A stretch of DNA of 59,204 bases from Aureococcus anophagefferens (Eukaryota; Sar; Pelagophyceae; Pelagomonadales; Pelagomonadaceae): assembly GCF_000186865.1 (NCBI RefSeq), contig NW_008705561.1, positions 2,569,778-2,628,981 of the forward strand, in the 5' to 3' direction. A program made the position numbers and the translations under genes. The notes under the pieces were generated by a model. The model ran no database searches. It had not been told where the DNA came from and saw only the letters and a list, made by a program, of their open reading frames with translations. Below, in pieces: positions 17,698 to 26,337 of the stretch (position 1 is its first letter; each line of letters opens with the position of its first letter).

Positions 17698-19906
17698 ATG
17701 GCCGACGACGTCCCCCTGGGGCCCGACCTCGACGTCTTCGGCGGCGGCGCGGGAAACCCAAATAAGCAGACGCCCGCCGTGGGCATGGAGTGCACGATCT
17801 GCTTCACGACGAAGTACGAGGCGATCCGACTACGGTGCGGCCACGCGTTCTGCGGCGGCTGCCTGAAGCGGTGCGCGTCGCACGACATTGCCGCGTGCCC
17901 GCACTGCCGCGCGCCCCACCTCCTCGACCCCGACGCCCTGCGGGCCGCCATGGAGAAGTACCGCAAGGAGTACCGGTCCTGGCGCACGGGCGCGACGAAG
18001 GGCTCGAAAGGCGAGGTCGCGGCCGTCACGGAGCCCAGGGCCGACGAGTCGCCGACGAAGGCGCCCGCGCCCGCGGACGACGACGGCCCCGTGAAGCCGC
18101 CCGCGGAGCGGCCGCCGGACGTCGTGCTGGAGCACGTCGAGGCCGCGCCGCTCGGCCGCGGCGCGCTCGCGGCCGCGGCCGCGTTCGCCGCGGCCGCGGG
18201 CTCGCGGCTCGACCTGCCGCCGGAGCGGCCGCCGGACATCGCGAACGTCATCGCCCACGTCGGCGTCGGCGGCTTCAGCCGGAGCCACCTGACCTACGCG
18301 ACGGACCGGCTGCTCCGGTCGTCGCCGGCGCCCTGGGGCATCACGGGCGTCGGCTTGATGCCCTGGGACGCGAAGATGTGCGCGGCGCTGCGCCGCCAGG
18401 ACATGCTCTACACCCTGGTGATGCAGGACGCCGAGGCGTCGACGGCGCGCGTCGTCGAGGCCATCACGGAGTTCGTCTTCGTGCCCGAGGACGGCGCCGC
18501 GTTCGAGGCGCTGGCCGTGGACGCGAGGTTGAAGATCGTCTCGCTGACGGTGACGGAGAAGGGCTACTACCAGGACGTCGCGACGGGCGACCTGGACCTG
18601 GGCGCGGCGCTCGTCGCGCGCGACGTCGACGACTGGCGGTCCGCGGGGCGCCTCGAGAAGCCGCGGACGGCCTTTGGGTTCATCTGCGCCGTGCTCCACA
18701 GTGTGGAAATCAACCACTGGTTTGGGGGGTCCCCACCAAACTTCAGAACTCTCTATCTCGATCAAATCGAAGTCGATTCGGCTGATTTTTGGACGAATCG
18801 ATTGCTCTCGTCGAGTTCTCGAAGCTCAGCCGAAGAGTCCGGCGCACTCCGTTCAATTACGCGCACATTGAAGTCGGGTTGAAGATTTGATTTGCACACA
18901 GGTGCTCCAGCGGCGGCGGTCCGCGGGCCTGCCGGCGGTGACGGTCCTCTCCTGCGACAACCTGCCCCTCAACGGCGACCTGTGCAAGCGGTCGACGCTC
19001 CGCTTCGCGGCCGCCTGCGACGCCGACCTGGCCGCGTGGATCGCCGCGGCCGCGACGTTCCCGAATTCGATGGTCGACCGCATCACGCCGGCGACGGAGG
19101 ACGCGCACCGCGCGCAGCTGGCCGACGAGTTCGGCGTGCGCGACGCCTGGCCCGTCGTCTCCGAGCGCTTCGCGCAGTGGGTCGTCGAGGACGCCTTCGT
19201 CGCCGGCCGGCCCGACTGGGATCGCGCGTTCGGCGGCGGCGACGACGACGAGTCCGTGCTCTTCGTCGGCGACGTCGAGCCCTACGAGACCATGAAGCTG
19301 CGCCTGCTCAACAGCGGCCACAGCGCCCTCGCGGCCGTGGGGCTGCTCCTGGGCCACCGGCTCGTGCACGCGTCGCTGGCGGACCCGGACGTCGCGGGCT
19401 TCCTCGCGGCCTACATGCGCCAGGTCGCGGCGACGCTCGGCCCCGTGCCCGGCGTCGACATCGAGGCGTACCAGGCGAAGCTCGTCGACCGCTTCAAGAA
19501 CCCCAAGATCGCCGACACGCTCGCGCGCTTGGCGTCCGACGGCTCCCAAAAGTTCAACTCGACGCTCGCGCACGCGCTCCGCGCCATGCGCGCGGCGGAC
19601 GAGGCCGCGCCGCCGCCCCGCGTCGCCCTGGCCCTCGCCTGCTTCCTCCTCTCCTTCGCCGAGGTCGACGAGATGGGCCAGCGGTTCGCGCTCGCGGACC
19701 CGCGGCGCGACGCGCTCGCCGCGAGCGGCCGCGGCTGGCTCCTGCGCCACGCGCTCGACGCCGCCGACGCCACGGAGATGCGCACCTTCCTCGGCCTCGT
19801 CTTCGGCGACGACGTCGCGGCCTGGGACGCCCTCGTCGCCGCGACGCACGCGGTCGCCGCGGACGTCCGCGCGCGCGGCCTCCGCGCGGTCCTGCGCAAG
19901 CCCTGA
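17698..19906 (+). CDS. RING finger fused to mannitol 2-dehydrogenase-like enzyme, copy 2
   Basis: Exons 17698-18690 and 18902-19906 give 665 aa. Residues 32-70 are a C3HC4 RING finger (CTICFTT, CGHAFCGGC, CPHC). A Pro/Ala/Asp linker leads to the dehydrogenase from about residue 180 (HVGVGGFSRSHLTYATD), with the triad Lys463, Asn468 and His471 intact. RING fingers usually recruit E2 ubiquitin enzymes; joining one to a polyol dehydrogenase is unusual. The frame is continuous from RING to enzyme within one exon, so the fusion does not depend on intron prediction. It is a tandem copy of the gene just upstream, with near-identical central DNA. Confidence 0.82.
18699..18901 (+). mobile_element. Introner element A2 (203 bp) forming a 211-nt GT-AG intron
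   Basis: Perfect 8-bp target duplication GTGCTCCA at 18691-18698 and 18902-18909. The ends are inverted repeats of about 14 bp (CAGTGTGGAAATCAA and CTGTGTGCAAATCAA). Intron 18691-18901 uses the duplicated GT as 5' site and the element's CACACAG as 3' site. The paralogue upstream has a single uninterrupted GTGCTCCA at the same codons. Confidence 0.95.
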
Positions 19907-19966
19907 GGCCCCTTGTTGCGTCGTGTATATACTACTACTGTTGACGTTTAGTGGCGGGACGATGCT

Positions 19967-20998
19967 CTAGGCGTACTTTTCCATCTCGCGCATGGCGGGC
20001 TCGTGGCCCTTGGCGGCCGCGCGCGAAAACCAAAATTTGGCTTTGTCGAGATCGCGTTCCACGCCAGAACCTGTCTCGCATAGCACCGCGTAATTGTGCT
20101 GAGCCTGGGTCAATCCTTTCTCCGCACTGAGCTTGAAGAAGTGGGCGGCGCCCTCTTTATCATCGCTGTAAAGCATGTTCGCAAGGTTGAATTGCGCCAT
20201 GGTGTAGCCTCGTTCCGCGGCGAGGCGATATAACTGCGTTGCTTTTTTCTTGTCTAGCTTGACACCGTCTCCAATCTCGTACTGAAAACCAAGATGAGCA
20301 ATCCCACCCTCGGACCCAGCCTCCATGGCGCGCCGGTAAAGCTTCGCGGCCTTCTTCCCGGATTTCACGAAGCCGTACCATCCTTGGCAATACGCATCGC
20401 CTAAATGCACAAGAGCTTCCGGAACCTCGTTCTCCGCGTGGCGGCGAAATCTTGCCAGACGCTCCGCTTCGGATTTTGGAGGCGGCGAGCGACAAAGAGG
20501 ACACGTCTTGCGGTCGATCTTTCTAAAGCACGACGTGCAGATCGCCCGGCAGCAACAGCTCTGAAGCTCGTGCGAAAGATTCACGTCCCAGTCCTCGAAG
20601 CAGATCGGGCACCGCGACCCGACCCGCGACGACGGCACCGGCTCCGGGTTCGCCTCGCGCCGCACGCGGGCGGCCTCGTGCTCGGCGGCGATGCGCGCGC
20701 GGATCTCGTCGGCGTGCGACCGCGGCGCGGGGCCGTAGAAGACGTCGCGCGGCGGCGGCGGGGCCTCGGCCCGCTTCGCCTCCTCCCGCTCCGCTTGGAC
20801 TTTTTTGCACGCCTTCCGGTGCCCGCGGTCGCGCCAATCAATTCTTTGACAGTCCGTCGAGCAGTATGATGTCGTGCCGCAACCTTTACAGGGCCGGGCA
20901 TCCTTCTTCCCGCAAATCGTGCATATGTTGAGCGCCAGCTTTGTACGGTGCTTTCGCGCCTCGTACTCTCGCTGCTTCTTGATCAGTTCCGGGTCCAT
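19967..20998 (-). CDS. MYND zinc finger, RING-like and Sel1-repeat protein
   Basis: 343 aa. Residues about 23-62 form a MYND finger (CTICGKKD, CKGCGTTSYCSTDCQ, HRKAC). A second zinc module follows at about 128-170 (CPICFED, CCCRAICTSCF, CPLCRSPPP), RING-like. From about 185 to the end there are four to five Sel1/TPR-like repeats (ALVHLGDAYCQG, GIAHLGFQYEIGDG, AQFNLANMLYS, AQHNYAVLCETGSG). The role is probably protein scaffolding or ubiquitin-linked; no specific function can be named. A long in-frame extension upstream of the chosen ATG overlaps the divergent neighbour and was rejected. The Sel1 part is clearly less GC-rich than nearby genes. Confidence 0.8.
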   Translation of the reverse strand: MDPELIKKQREYEARKHRTKLALNICTICGKKDARPCKGCGTTSYCSTDCQRIDWRDRGHRKACKKVQAEREEAKRAEAPPPPRDVFYGPAPRSHADEIRARIAAEHEAARVRREANPEPVPSSRVGSRCPICFEDWDVNLSHELQSCCCRAICTSCFRKIDRKTCPLCRSPPPKSEAERLARFRRHAENEVPEALVHLGDAYCQGWYGFVKSGKKAAKLYRRAMEAGSEGGIAHLGFQYEIGDGVKLDKKKATQLYRLAAERGYTMAQFNLANMLYSDDKEGAAHFFKLSAEKGLTQAQHNYAVLCETGSGVERDLDKAKFWFSRAAAKGHEPAMREMEKYA

Positions 20999-21098
20999 GG
21001 TCTCTTCCCTCAGTCGTCGACGAGCCTGTCTCCGCTCTTGTTGTGGCGATCGGATCGCCGACTTTTTACCTGAGCCTAACCGAGCGCTCGCACAACAG

Positions 21099-21722
21099 AT
21101 GAGCTCCAATAGCATCAAATTCTCGACGGCCGCCCCCGGAGAACGCCAGTCCTGGGGCGCGTCGGCGCAGCGGCGCCACCAAAAACCCTCGACGAATTTC
21201 GACAAGGTGTTGGCCTGGGCGATCAAGTCGCAAGGCGTCCTCTGCCCGTACTGCCAGGACGAACCCCTCACATTCGACGACGATGCGACATTAGCCATGA
21301 ACGCGCGGAGCTCCTGCTACTTCTGCGAGCAGCGCTGCATGCCGACGGAGACGGTCCTCGTGCGCGCGATCAACGAACCCGTCGCGCTGCGAGTCGCCGA
21401 GGCCAACGCGGCGGAGGCGGACGCGGAGGGCCCGCCCGCGTCGAAGAAGAAGCTGACATTCGCCGCGGAAGACGCGCCGCCGGCGAAGAAGGCGAAGAAG
21501 AAGAAGGCGGAGGAAAAGCAGGACGACGCGAACAAGTGGGCCGTGGGCGACCTCGTCGACGTGCTCTGGGAGGGCGGCGCGGACTGGTACCCGGGCCAGA
21601 TCACGCGGGCGCGGCGCGACGGCACCTACGACGTCAAGTACGACGACGGCGACACGGAGCAGAAGGTCTTCGGCGGCCTCATCCGCGCGCAGCAGCCGGC
21701 CGGCGCGCCCGCGCAGGTCTAA
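21099..21722 (+). CDS. Small protein with zinc-binding cysteines and a C-terminal Tudor-like domain
   Basis: 207 aa. An N-terminal part has paired cysteines CPYCQDE and CYFCEQRC that could hold a zinc. A Lys/Ala-rich basic linker follows. The last ~55 residues read WAVGDLVDVLWEGGADWYPG then YDVKYDDGDTEQKV, the pattern of Tudor/SGF29-type methyl-lysine readers. A chromatin role is inferred. The start codon is only 100 bp from the divergent MYND/RING gene, so the promoter must be shared and very compact. Confidence 0.65.
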   Translation: MSSNSIKFSTAAPGERQSWGASAQRRHQKPSTNFDKVLAWAIKSQGVLCPYCQDEPLTFDDDATLAMNARSSCYFCEQRCMPTETVLVRAINEPVALRVAEANAAEADAEGPPASKKKLTFAAEDAPPAKKAKKKKAEEKQDDANKWAVGDLVDVLWEGGADWYPGQITRARRDGTYDVKYDDGDTEQKVFGGLIRAQQPAGAPAQV

Positions 21723-21762
21723 TTAGGAGAAGAGTCCCCGCTACTTAGGAGAAGAGTCCCCG
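21723..21762. repeat. 22-bp-period direct duplication at a stop codon
   Basis: TTAGGAGAAGAGTCCCCG occurs at 21723-21740 and again at 21745-21762. On the minus strand the duplicated block contains the last codons and stop of the Mog1 gene, so a second in-phase copy of the end lies beyond the stop. Confidence 0.9.
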
Positions 21763-22296
21763 GTCGACGACGAGCGTGCGGAGCACGTCCCGCAGCGGCG
21801 CCAATGCCGGCGTCGCGAGGAGCTCGTCGAGGGGCTTCGGCGCGAGGCGCGTGCCGCCGAGCGCGGGCGCGTGAAACGTCGCGAGCACGTCCGTCGCCTC
21901 GGCCGGGAAGCGGAACGCGGCGACGGCGACGTCGACGCCGTGGTCCGGCCCGACGACGCCCGTCTTGGCGAGTTTCATGTGGCCGAGCGCGACGACGCAC
22001 GCGACGCCGTCCATGGCGGCGGCGGCGGCGGGGCCCGCGGCGACGAGCTCTCGCGCGCTCGCGCCGGACGCGTCCGCGATGTCGTTCCAGAAGTACGCCG
22101 GCGCAGCGGCGTCGTCGACGTCCGCGCGCTCGACGATCTCGATCACGAGCGATCCTCCTTCGCCGCCGGCGCGCTCGCACCAGACCTCCTGGTTGTCGGG
22201 CACGGGATGGCCGAGGTCGTTCATGTCCTGCCAACTCGCCGGCAGCTGCGCGGACATGGCGCCGCCGAAGAGCTCGGTCGGTGTGAAGGTGGTCAT
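21745..22296 (-). CDS. MOG1: Mog1/RanGRF family protein
   Basis: 183 aa, matching the family's usual size of about 180-220. The N-terminus ELFGGAMSAQLPASWQDM followed by HPVPDNQEVWC is the family signature. Mog1 binds Ran GTPase, promotes nucleotide release and helps nuclear transport. The middle has MKLAKTGVV and the end is a helical segment (LDELLATPALAPLRDVL). The start was set at the ATG just before TFTPTELFGG, which keeps the expected length. Confidence 0.83.
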   Translation of the reverse strand: MTTFTPTELFGGAMSAQLPASWQDMNDLGHPVPDNQEVWCERAGGEGGSLVIEIVERADVDDAAAPAYFWNDIADASGASARELVAAGPAAAAAMDGVACVVALGHMKLAKTGVVGPDHGVDVAVAAFRFPAEATDVLATFHAPALGGTRLAPKPLDELLATPALAPLRDVLRTLVVDRGLFS

Positions 22297-22414
22297 TTGC
22301 AATGCGCTGCGTTTGCAGCGTGCGGCGCGGCGCGCGCGACGCCTTTGCTCAGCTTGGCTGCCGCACATTTCCCTCAGGTTGAGGCTCAACATTGGCAAAA
22401 GACAGCTCCGAACG

Positions 22415-23439
22415 ATGGGCAGCCTTCGGTTCCTCCTCCCGGCCCTGGCCGCCGCATCGGCCCTTACCGCCAATGCGACGGACGGCGCCTGCGGCGGCGC
22501 CATCGCCTGCGGGACCATCGCCGCCAACGGCCTCGTGTTCCGCTGCCGGACCGCCGGCCCGGCCAACGGCACCGGCGTCCTGCTCCTCCACGGCTTCCCG
22601 GAGTGTACGCGGGCCTCATGGAGACCCTCGCGGCCAAAGGCTACCGGAGCGTCGCCTGCAACCAGCGGGGCTACAGCCCCGGCGCGCGCCCGTCCGACGA
22701 GGCGGCCTACTTTTACCCGACGCTCGCGGCGGACGCCGTCGCCGTCGCCGCGGCGGCCTTTGGCGCGACCGCGACGTTCCACCTCGTCGGCCACGACCAC
22801 GGCGCGCTCCTCGGATGGACCATCGCCGCGACCCACCCGGCGCTGCTCCGGAGCTACACGTCGCTGTCCATCCCGCACCCCGACGCGTTCTCCGCCGGGC
22901 TTTACGGCGAAACCGCGGACCTCGAGCAGCAGATGGCCTCGCAGTACTTCACGACCTTCGTGCTCAACAACAGCGCGTCGCTGCACTTCGGCTTCTACTA
23001 CCACGCCATGGCCGGCGCGGACCCGACGCCCGCGATGGGCTCGTTCGAGTCCGAAAGTGAGTTCCAGCGCGCGCTCTGGTGGTACAACGGCGCCTTCGAC
23101 GCCGGGGTCATGGCCATGCCGCCCGTCTTCTCCGCGGCGTTCCTCCTGGAGCACGGCGCCTTCGCCGCGGCGGCGCTCCGGGGCCTGTTCGAGCTGCCCG
23201 AGGACGGCGGCGCGCCGCAGAAGACGCCGACGGGCGCCGTCGCCGTCGACGCGCTCTACGTCTGCGGCACGTCCGACGCCGCGATCCTCTGCGACGACGC
23301 CTACGCGCGCGCGACGGCGGCCTACGTCGCCGGGGACTACCGGCACCTCGCCGTCGACTGCGGCCACGACCTCCTCGCCTGCGACGACGCCGCCGAGACG
23401 GCCAAGGTCGTCGCCGCCGTCGCGTCGCGCCTCGCTTAA
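22415..23439 (+). CDS. Epoxide-hydrolase-like alpha/beta hydrolase with a frameshift
   Basis: The first frame gives a signal peptide (MGSLRFLLPALAAASA) and the oxyanion motif LLLHGFPE. The rest continues one frame over from about 22604 (YAGLMETLAAKGYRSVACNQRGYSPG) to the stop. Together they make about 341 aa with the epoxide hydrolase plan: HGFPE, Asp nucleophile in GHDHGALLGW, lid domain, and the catalytic His in DCGHDLLACDD. At the join the family expects a Trp codon, and the sequence looks short of one base. This is either a draft error or a recent lesion; no other damage is seen. Secretory signal suggests lumenal or extracellular action on lipid epoxides, unproven. Confidence 0.7.
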
Positions 23440-23446
23440 AAAGACG

Positions 23447-25592
23447 TTACCCGAAGCCGAGGACTCCCGGCATGGACCGGCGCCCGCGGAGCGCGCCGTC
23501 GCTCCGGCTCTGCTGGAGCTCGATCTTCGCGAGCGCGCGGAGCGCCTTGAGCTGCGCGACGGCGAGCGTCGCGGCCGCCTTCTTCGGCAACGGCGCGGGC
23601 GGCTTCGCGAGAACGCGCGCGGCCTCGCGGGACCGCGCGTTCGCGGACGAGCTCTGCCGGAGGGAGCCGCGCCTTTGGGGCGCCGTCGTCGACTCATCCG
23701 TAAAAAGCTTGGAGAGGGGCGGCAGGGTCGGCGTCGACTTGGTCGCTTTCGCGCCGCCGGGGCCGCCGCCGCCGAGGAGCGCGGCGTCGGATTTCGACCG
23801 GCGGCTCCGGCGGCTCGGCGACCGGCGCCGCGGCGGCGCCGCGGACGGCGCCGGCGCGGCGCGCCGTTTCTCGTCGCGGCCGCCCGTGGCCCGCGCGTGG
23901 GACGCCGCGGGCTTGCCGTCGGACGCGGCGATGGCGCCGATCGTGTCGAACGGCGAGTCGGGGTCGACGGGCGCGAGGCGCGCCAAATCGCCGTCCTGGT
24001 CCTCCCAGGCGCGGATCGTCGCCTTGAAGAGGCGCGAGTCGAGGGTCACGTCCGGGAAGGTGTCGTCGTGCGCGTCGAGCGACTTGCGCGCGTAGTCGAC
24101 GGCGGCCTCCTCTTCCCGCGACAGCTTCTGCGACGGCGGCCGCGGCGCGCCGTCGGACGCCGTCGGCGGCCGCCGGCCGCCGCGGCGCACGTCGAGCGCG
24201 ACCGTGCGCAGCGCCGCCGCCCGCTTCGCCCACTTGCGGCAGAGCGCCTCCGCGTCGCGGAGGTGGCGCTCGCGCTGCGCGATGGCGACCTGTGCCGAAT
24301 TCAAATCTTCAACCCGGATTAGATGTGAGCGTACGCGAATGTTTCGACGCAATCTCTTCAGCTGGGCTTCGAGAACTCGACGAGAGCAATCGATTCGTCC
24401 AAAAATCAGCCGAATCGACTTCGATTTGACCGAGCTAGAGCATTCTCAAGTTTGGTCAGGACCCCCCGAACCAGCGGTTGAATTCGGCACAGATGGCGAC
24501 GTGGATCAACCCCAGCCCCCGGCTCACGGCCTCGTCGCCCGGCGACGGCTTGAAGCCGCCCGGGAGGGGCGCGTTGTCGAGGCCCGCCAGCGATAAGCGC
24601 TCGCTCGACCGCGTCGGCTTCGGGAGCTCGGCGACGGACTGAGCGGACGCGACGGTCGACTCGTCGTCCTCCTTGTCGCGGAAGCCCCGGACCGTCTCCT
24701 CGGAGAACTCGGGCAGCACGTCCAGGGACCGGGCCACGCTCTCCTCCCGCGCGGCCTGGAGGGCCTCGAGGGACGCGGCGAGGCGCTTCGCGAGCGACTT
24801 GGCCGCGTCGCGCGCGTGCCGGAGCTTGGCGGCGGCGACGGCGCGCGCGGACTCCTCGTCCTTGAGGCGCCGCACGTCGCCGAGGAGCTCCGCGAGCTCG
24901 ACGCGCTCCTCGGCGACGCGCCGGCCGACGGCGTCCAGGCCCGTGCGCTGGAGGCTCAGCTCCTCGCGGAGCTGCGCGTTCTGGAGCAGCGACTCCTTCT
25001 CCCGGGGGTCGAGCGCCGAGAAGGCCGCCTCGTAGTGGAGGAGGGCCTTGTCGTTGAGGGCGCGCTTGAAGGCGAGCTCGAGCTGGTGCCTCAGCTGGAG
25101 CATCTCCTTCTTCGCCTCGTGCATGCGCTCGCCGTGGTCCGCGCCTCGTTTCGCGCGCTCCGCGTCCAAACTCGCGAACTCGTCCCGGAGCTCGCCGTTC
25201 TCCGCCTCCAGCTGCTCGCTCCGCTCCTTCTGCCAGCGCAGCTGCGTCACGGCGCTCTCGAGGAGCCGCGCCTCCATGGCCAGCCGGTTCGCGTCGACGG
25301 CGCGCACCGCGCCGTCGCCCCGGAGCTCGAGGTCCGACCGCTCCGCGTCCGCCTCCATCTCCTCGCGCTTCGCCTGGATCTCGAGCTCCCTCTCCCCGAT
25401 CTCCGTGTCGAGGCGGGCCACCGTGCGCCGCTCCTCCCGGCACTTCTCCTCGAGCTCCTCGATCTCCTTGCGCATCTTCGCGTTCTCGTCCATGGGCAGC
25501 TCGCCGCCGGTGGACAACGCCGCGAAGTCCGCGGCCTTCATGGCCCGCCGGCCCACGACCTTCGTGCTCTTCTTCTTCTTCGCCTCGGCCAT
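23447..25592 (-). CDS. Long coiled-coil protein, two exons
   Basis: Exons 25592-24501 and 24289-23447 give 644 aa. After a basic start (MAEAKKKKSTKVVGRRAMK), residues about 35-290 are an almost unbroken coiled coil (KMRKEIEELEEKCREERR, LRHQLELAFKRALNDKAL). The second half is Ser/Pro/Arg-rich and probably disordered (SPSRRSRRSKSDAALL), ending in GRRSMPGVLGFG. The architecture recalls basal-body or ciliary coiled-coil proteins, but no family-specific motif was seen. The single intron is introner element A3; splicing reads GLIH then VAIAQRERH in phase 0. Confidence 0.75.
24290..24492 (-). mobile_element. Introner element A3 (203 bp) forming a 211-nt GT-AG intron
   Basis: Perfect 8-bp duplication ATGGCGAC at 24282-24289 and 24493-24500 and perfect 15-bp terminal inverted repeats CTGTGCCGAATTCAA. 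The coding-strand 5' site GTCGCC comes from the duplication and the 3' site GGCACAG from the element. Confidence 0.93.
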
Positions 25593-25748
25593 GGTGTCTG
25601 GGTGGCTCCGCCTCGAGCGCCGGTTACCCGCGGCGGGTCGCTACGTCTCGATCAACAGCCCATGCCCGCCCGCCGGCGCTGCCCCGCGAGATACGCGCGG
25701 TGCTTGAAGGGAAAGATGCCGTGGGCGAGGAGCTGCGGCACAACCAGC

Positions 25749-26333
25749 ATGGCCTCCTACGCGGACCCGGCGCCGGTCGCCACCTTCGCCGGGCAGAACG
25801 TGTGGACGGCGGCGTCCGACGGCCAGCTGGAGATCGTGCGCGTGATGATCGACTCGGGCGCGCACCGCGCCGACGAGGGCGACGCGCAGGGCTACACGTG
25901 CCTCCACGCCGCGAGCTCCTACGGCCACCACGACCTGCTCCGCTACCTGCTCGCGCAGGTCGCCGTCGACGTCAACTGCAAGGACGAGGACGGCGACACG
26001 CCGCTCCACGTCTGCGAGGACGTCGAGACGGCGAAGATCCTTTTAGACGCGGGCGCGGACCCCGGCGCGCCCAACGGCGCGGGCCAGGTGCCCTACGAGG
26101 TCGCCGCCGAGGAGGAGCGGAGCGAGGTCGCCCAGTACCTCGCCGACGCGCACCCGGGCTACGCGCGCGCGGGCCTCACGCGGCCGAACCTCGCGGGCGT
26201 GACCTCCGGGCCCGACTGCGAGAGCATGACCGTGACCATCGAGGAGCTCGCCAAGGCCTGCGGCGAGGACGGCACCGTCGACGTCCAGATGGCCATGGAC
26301 CAGGCCCAGGACGGCAAGCGGCGACGCGTGTAA
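25749..26333 (+). CDS. Ankyrin-repeat protein, YAR1-like
   Basis: 194 aa. Three ankyrin repeats span about residues 10-120 (NVWTAASDGQLEIVRVMIDSG, GYTCLHAASSYGHHDLLRYLL, GDTPLHVCEDVETAKILLDAG). A short tail follows with TVTIEELAKACG. The plan and size resemble small ankyrin chaperones such as yeast Yar1, but this is a weak link. Two further in-frame ATGs lie upstream. This start was chosen because the domain begins soon after and the upstream residues look non-coding. Confidence 0.75.
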   Translation: MASYADPAPVATFAGQNVWTAASDGQLEIVRVMIDSGAHRADEGDAQGYTCLHAASSYGHHDLLRYLLAQVAVDVNCKDEDGDTPLHVCEDVETAKILLDAGADPGAPNGAGQVPYEVAAEEERSEVAQYLADAHPGYARAGLTRPNLAGVTSGPDCESMTVTIEELAKACGEDGTVDVQMAMDQAQDGKRRRV

Positions 26334-26337
26334 ACCT

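Noticed and set aside
21000..21298. 100-codon N-terminal extension of the MYND/RING/Sel1 gene
   Set aside because: It overlaps the start of the divergent Tudor-like gene and has no conserved features; the ATG at 20998 fits the MYND domain.
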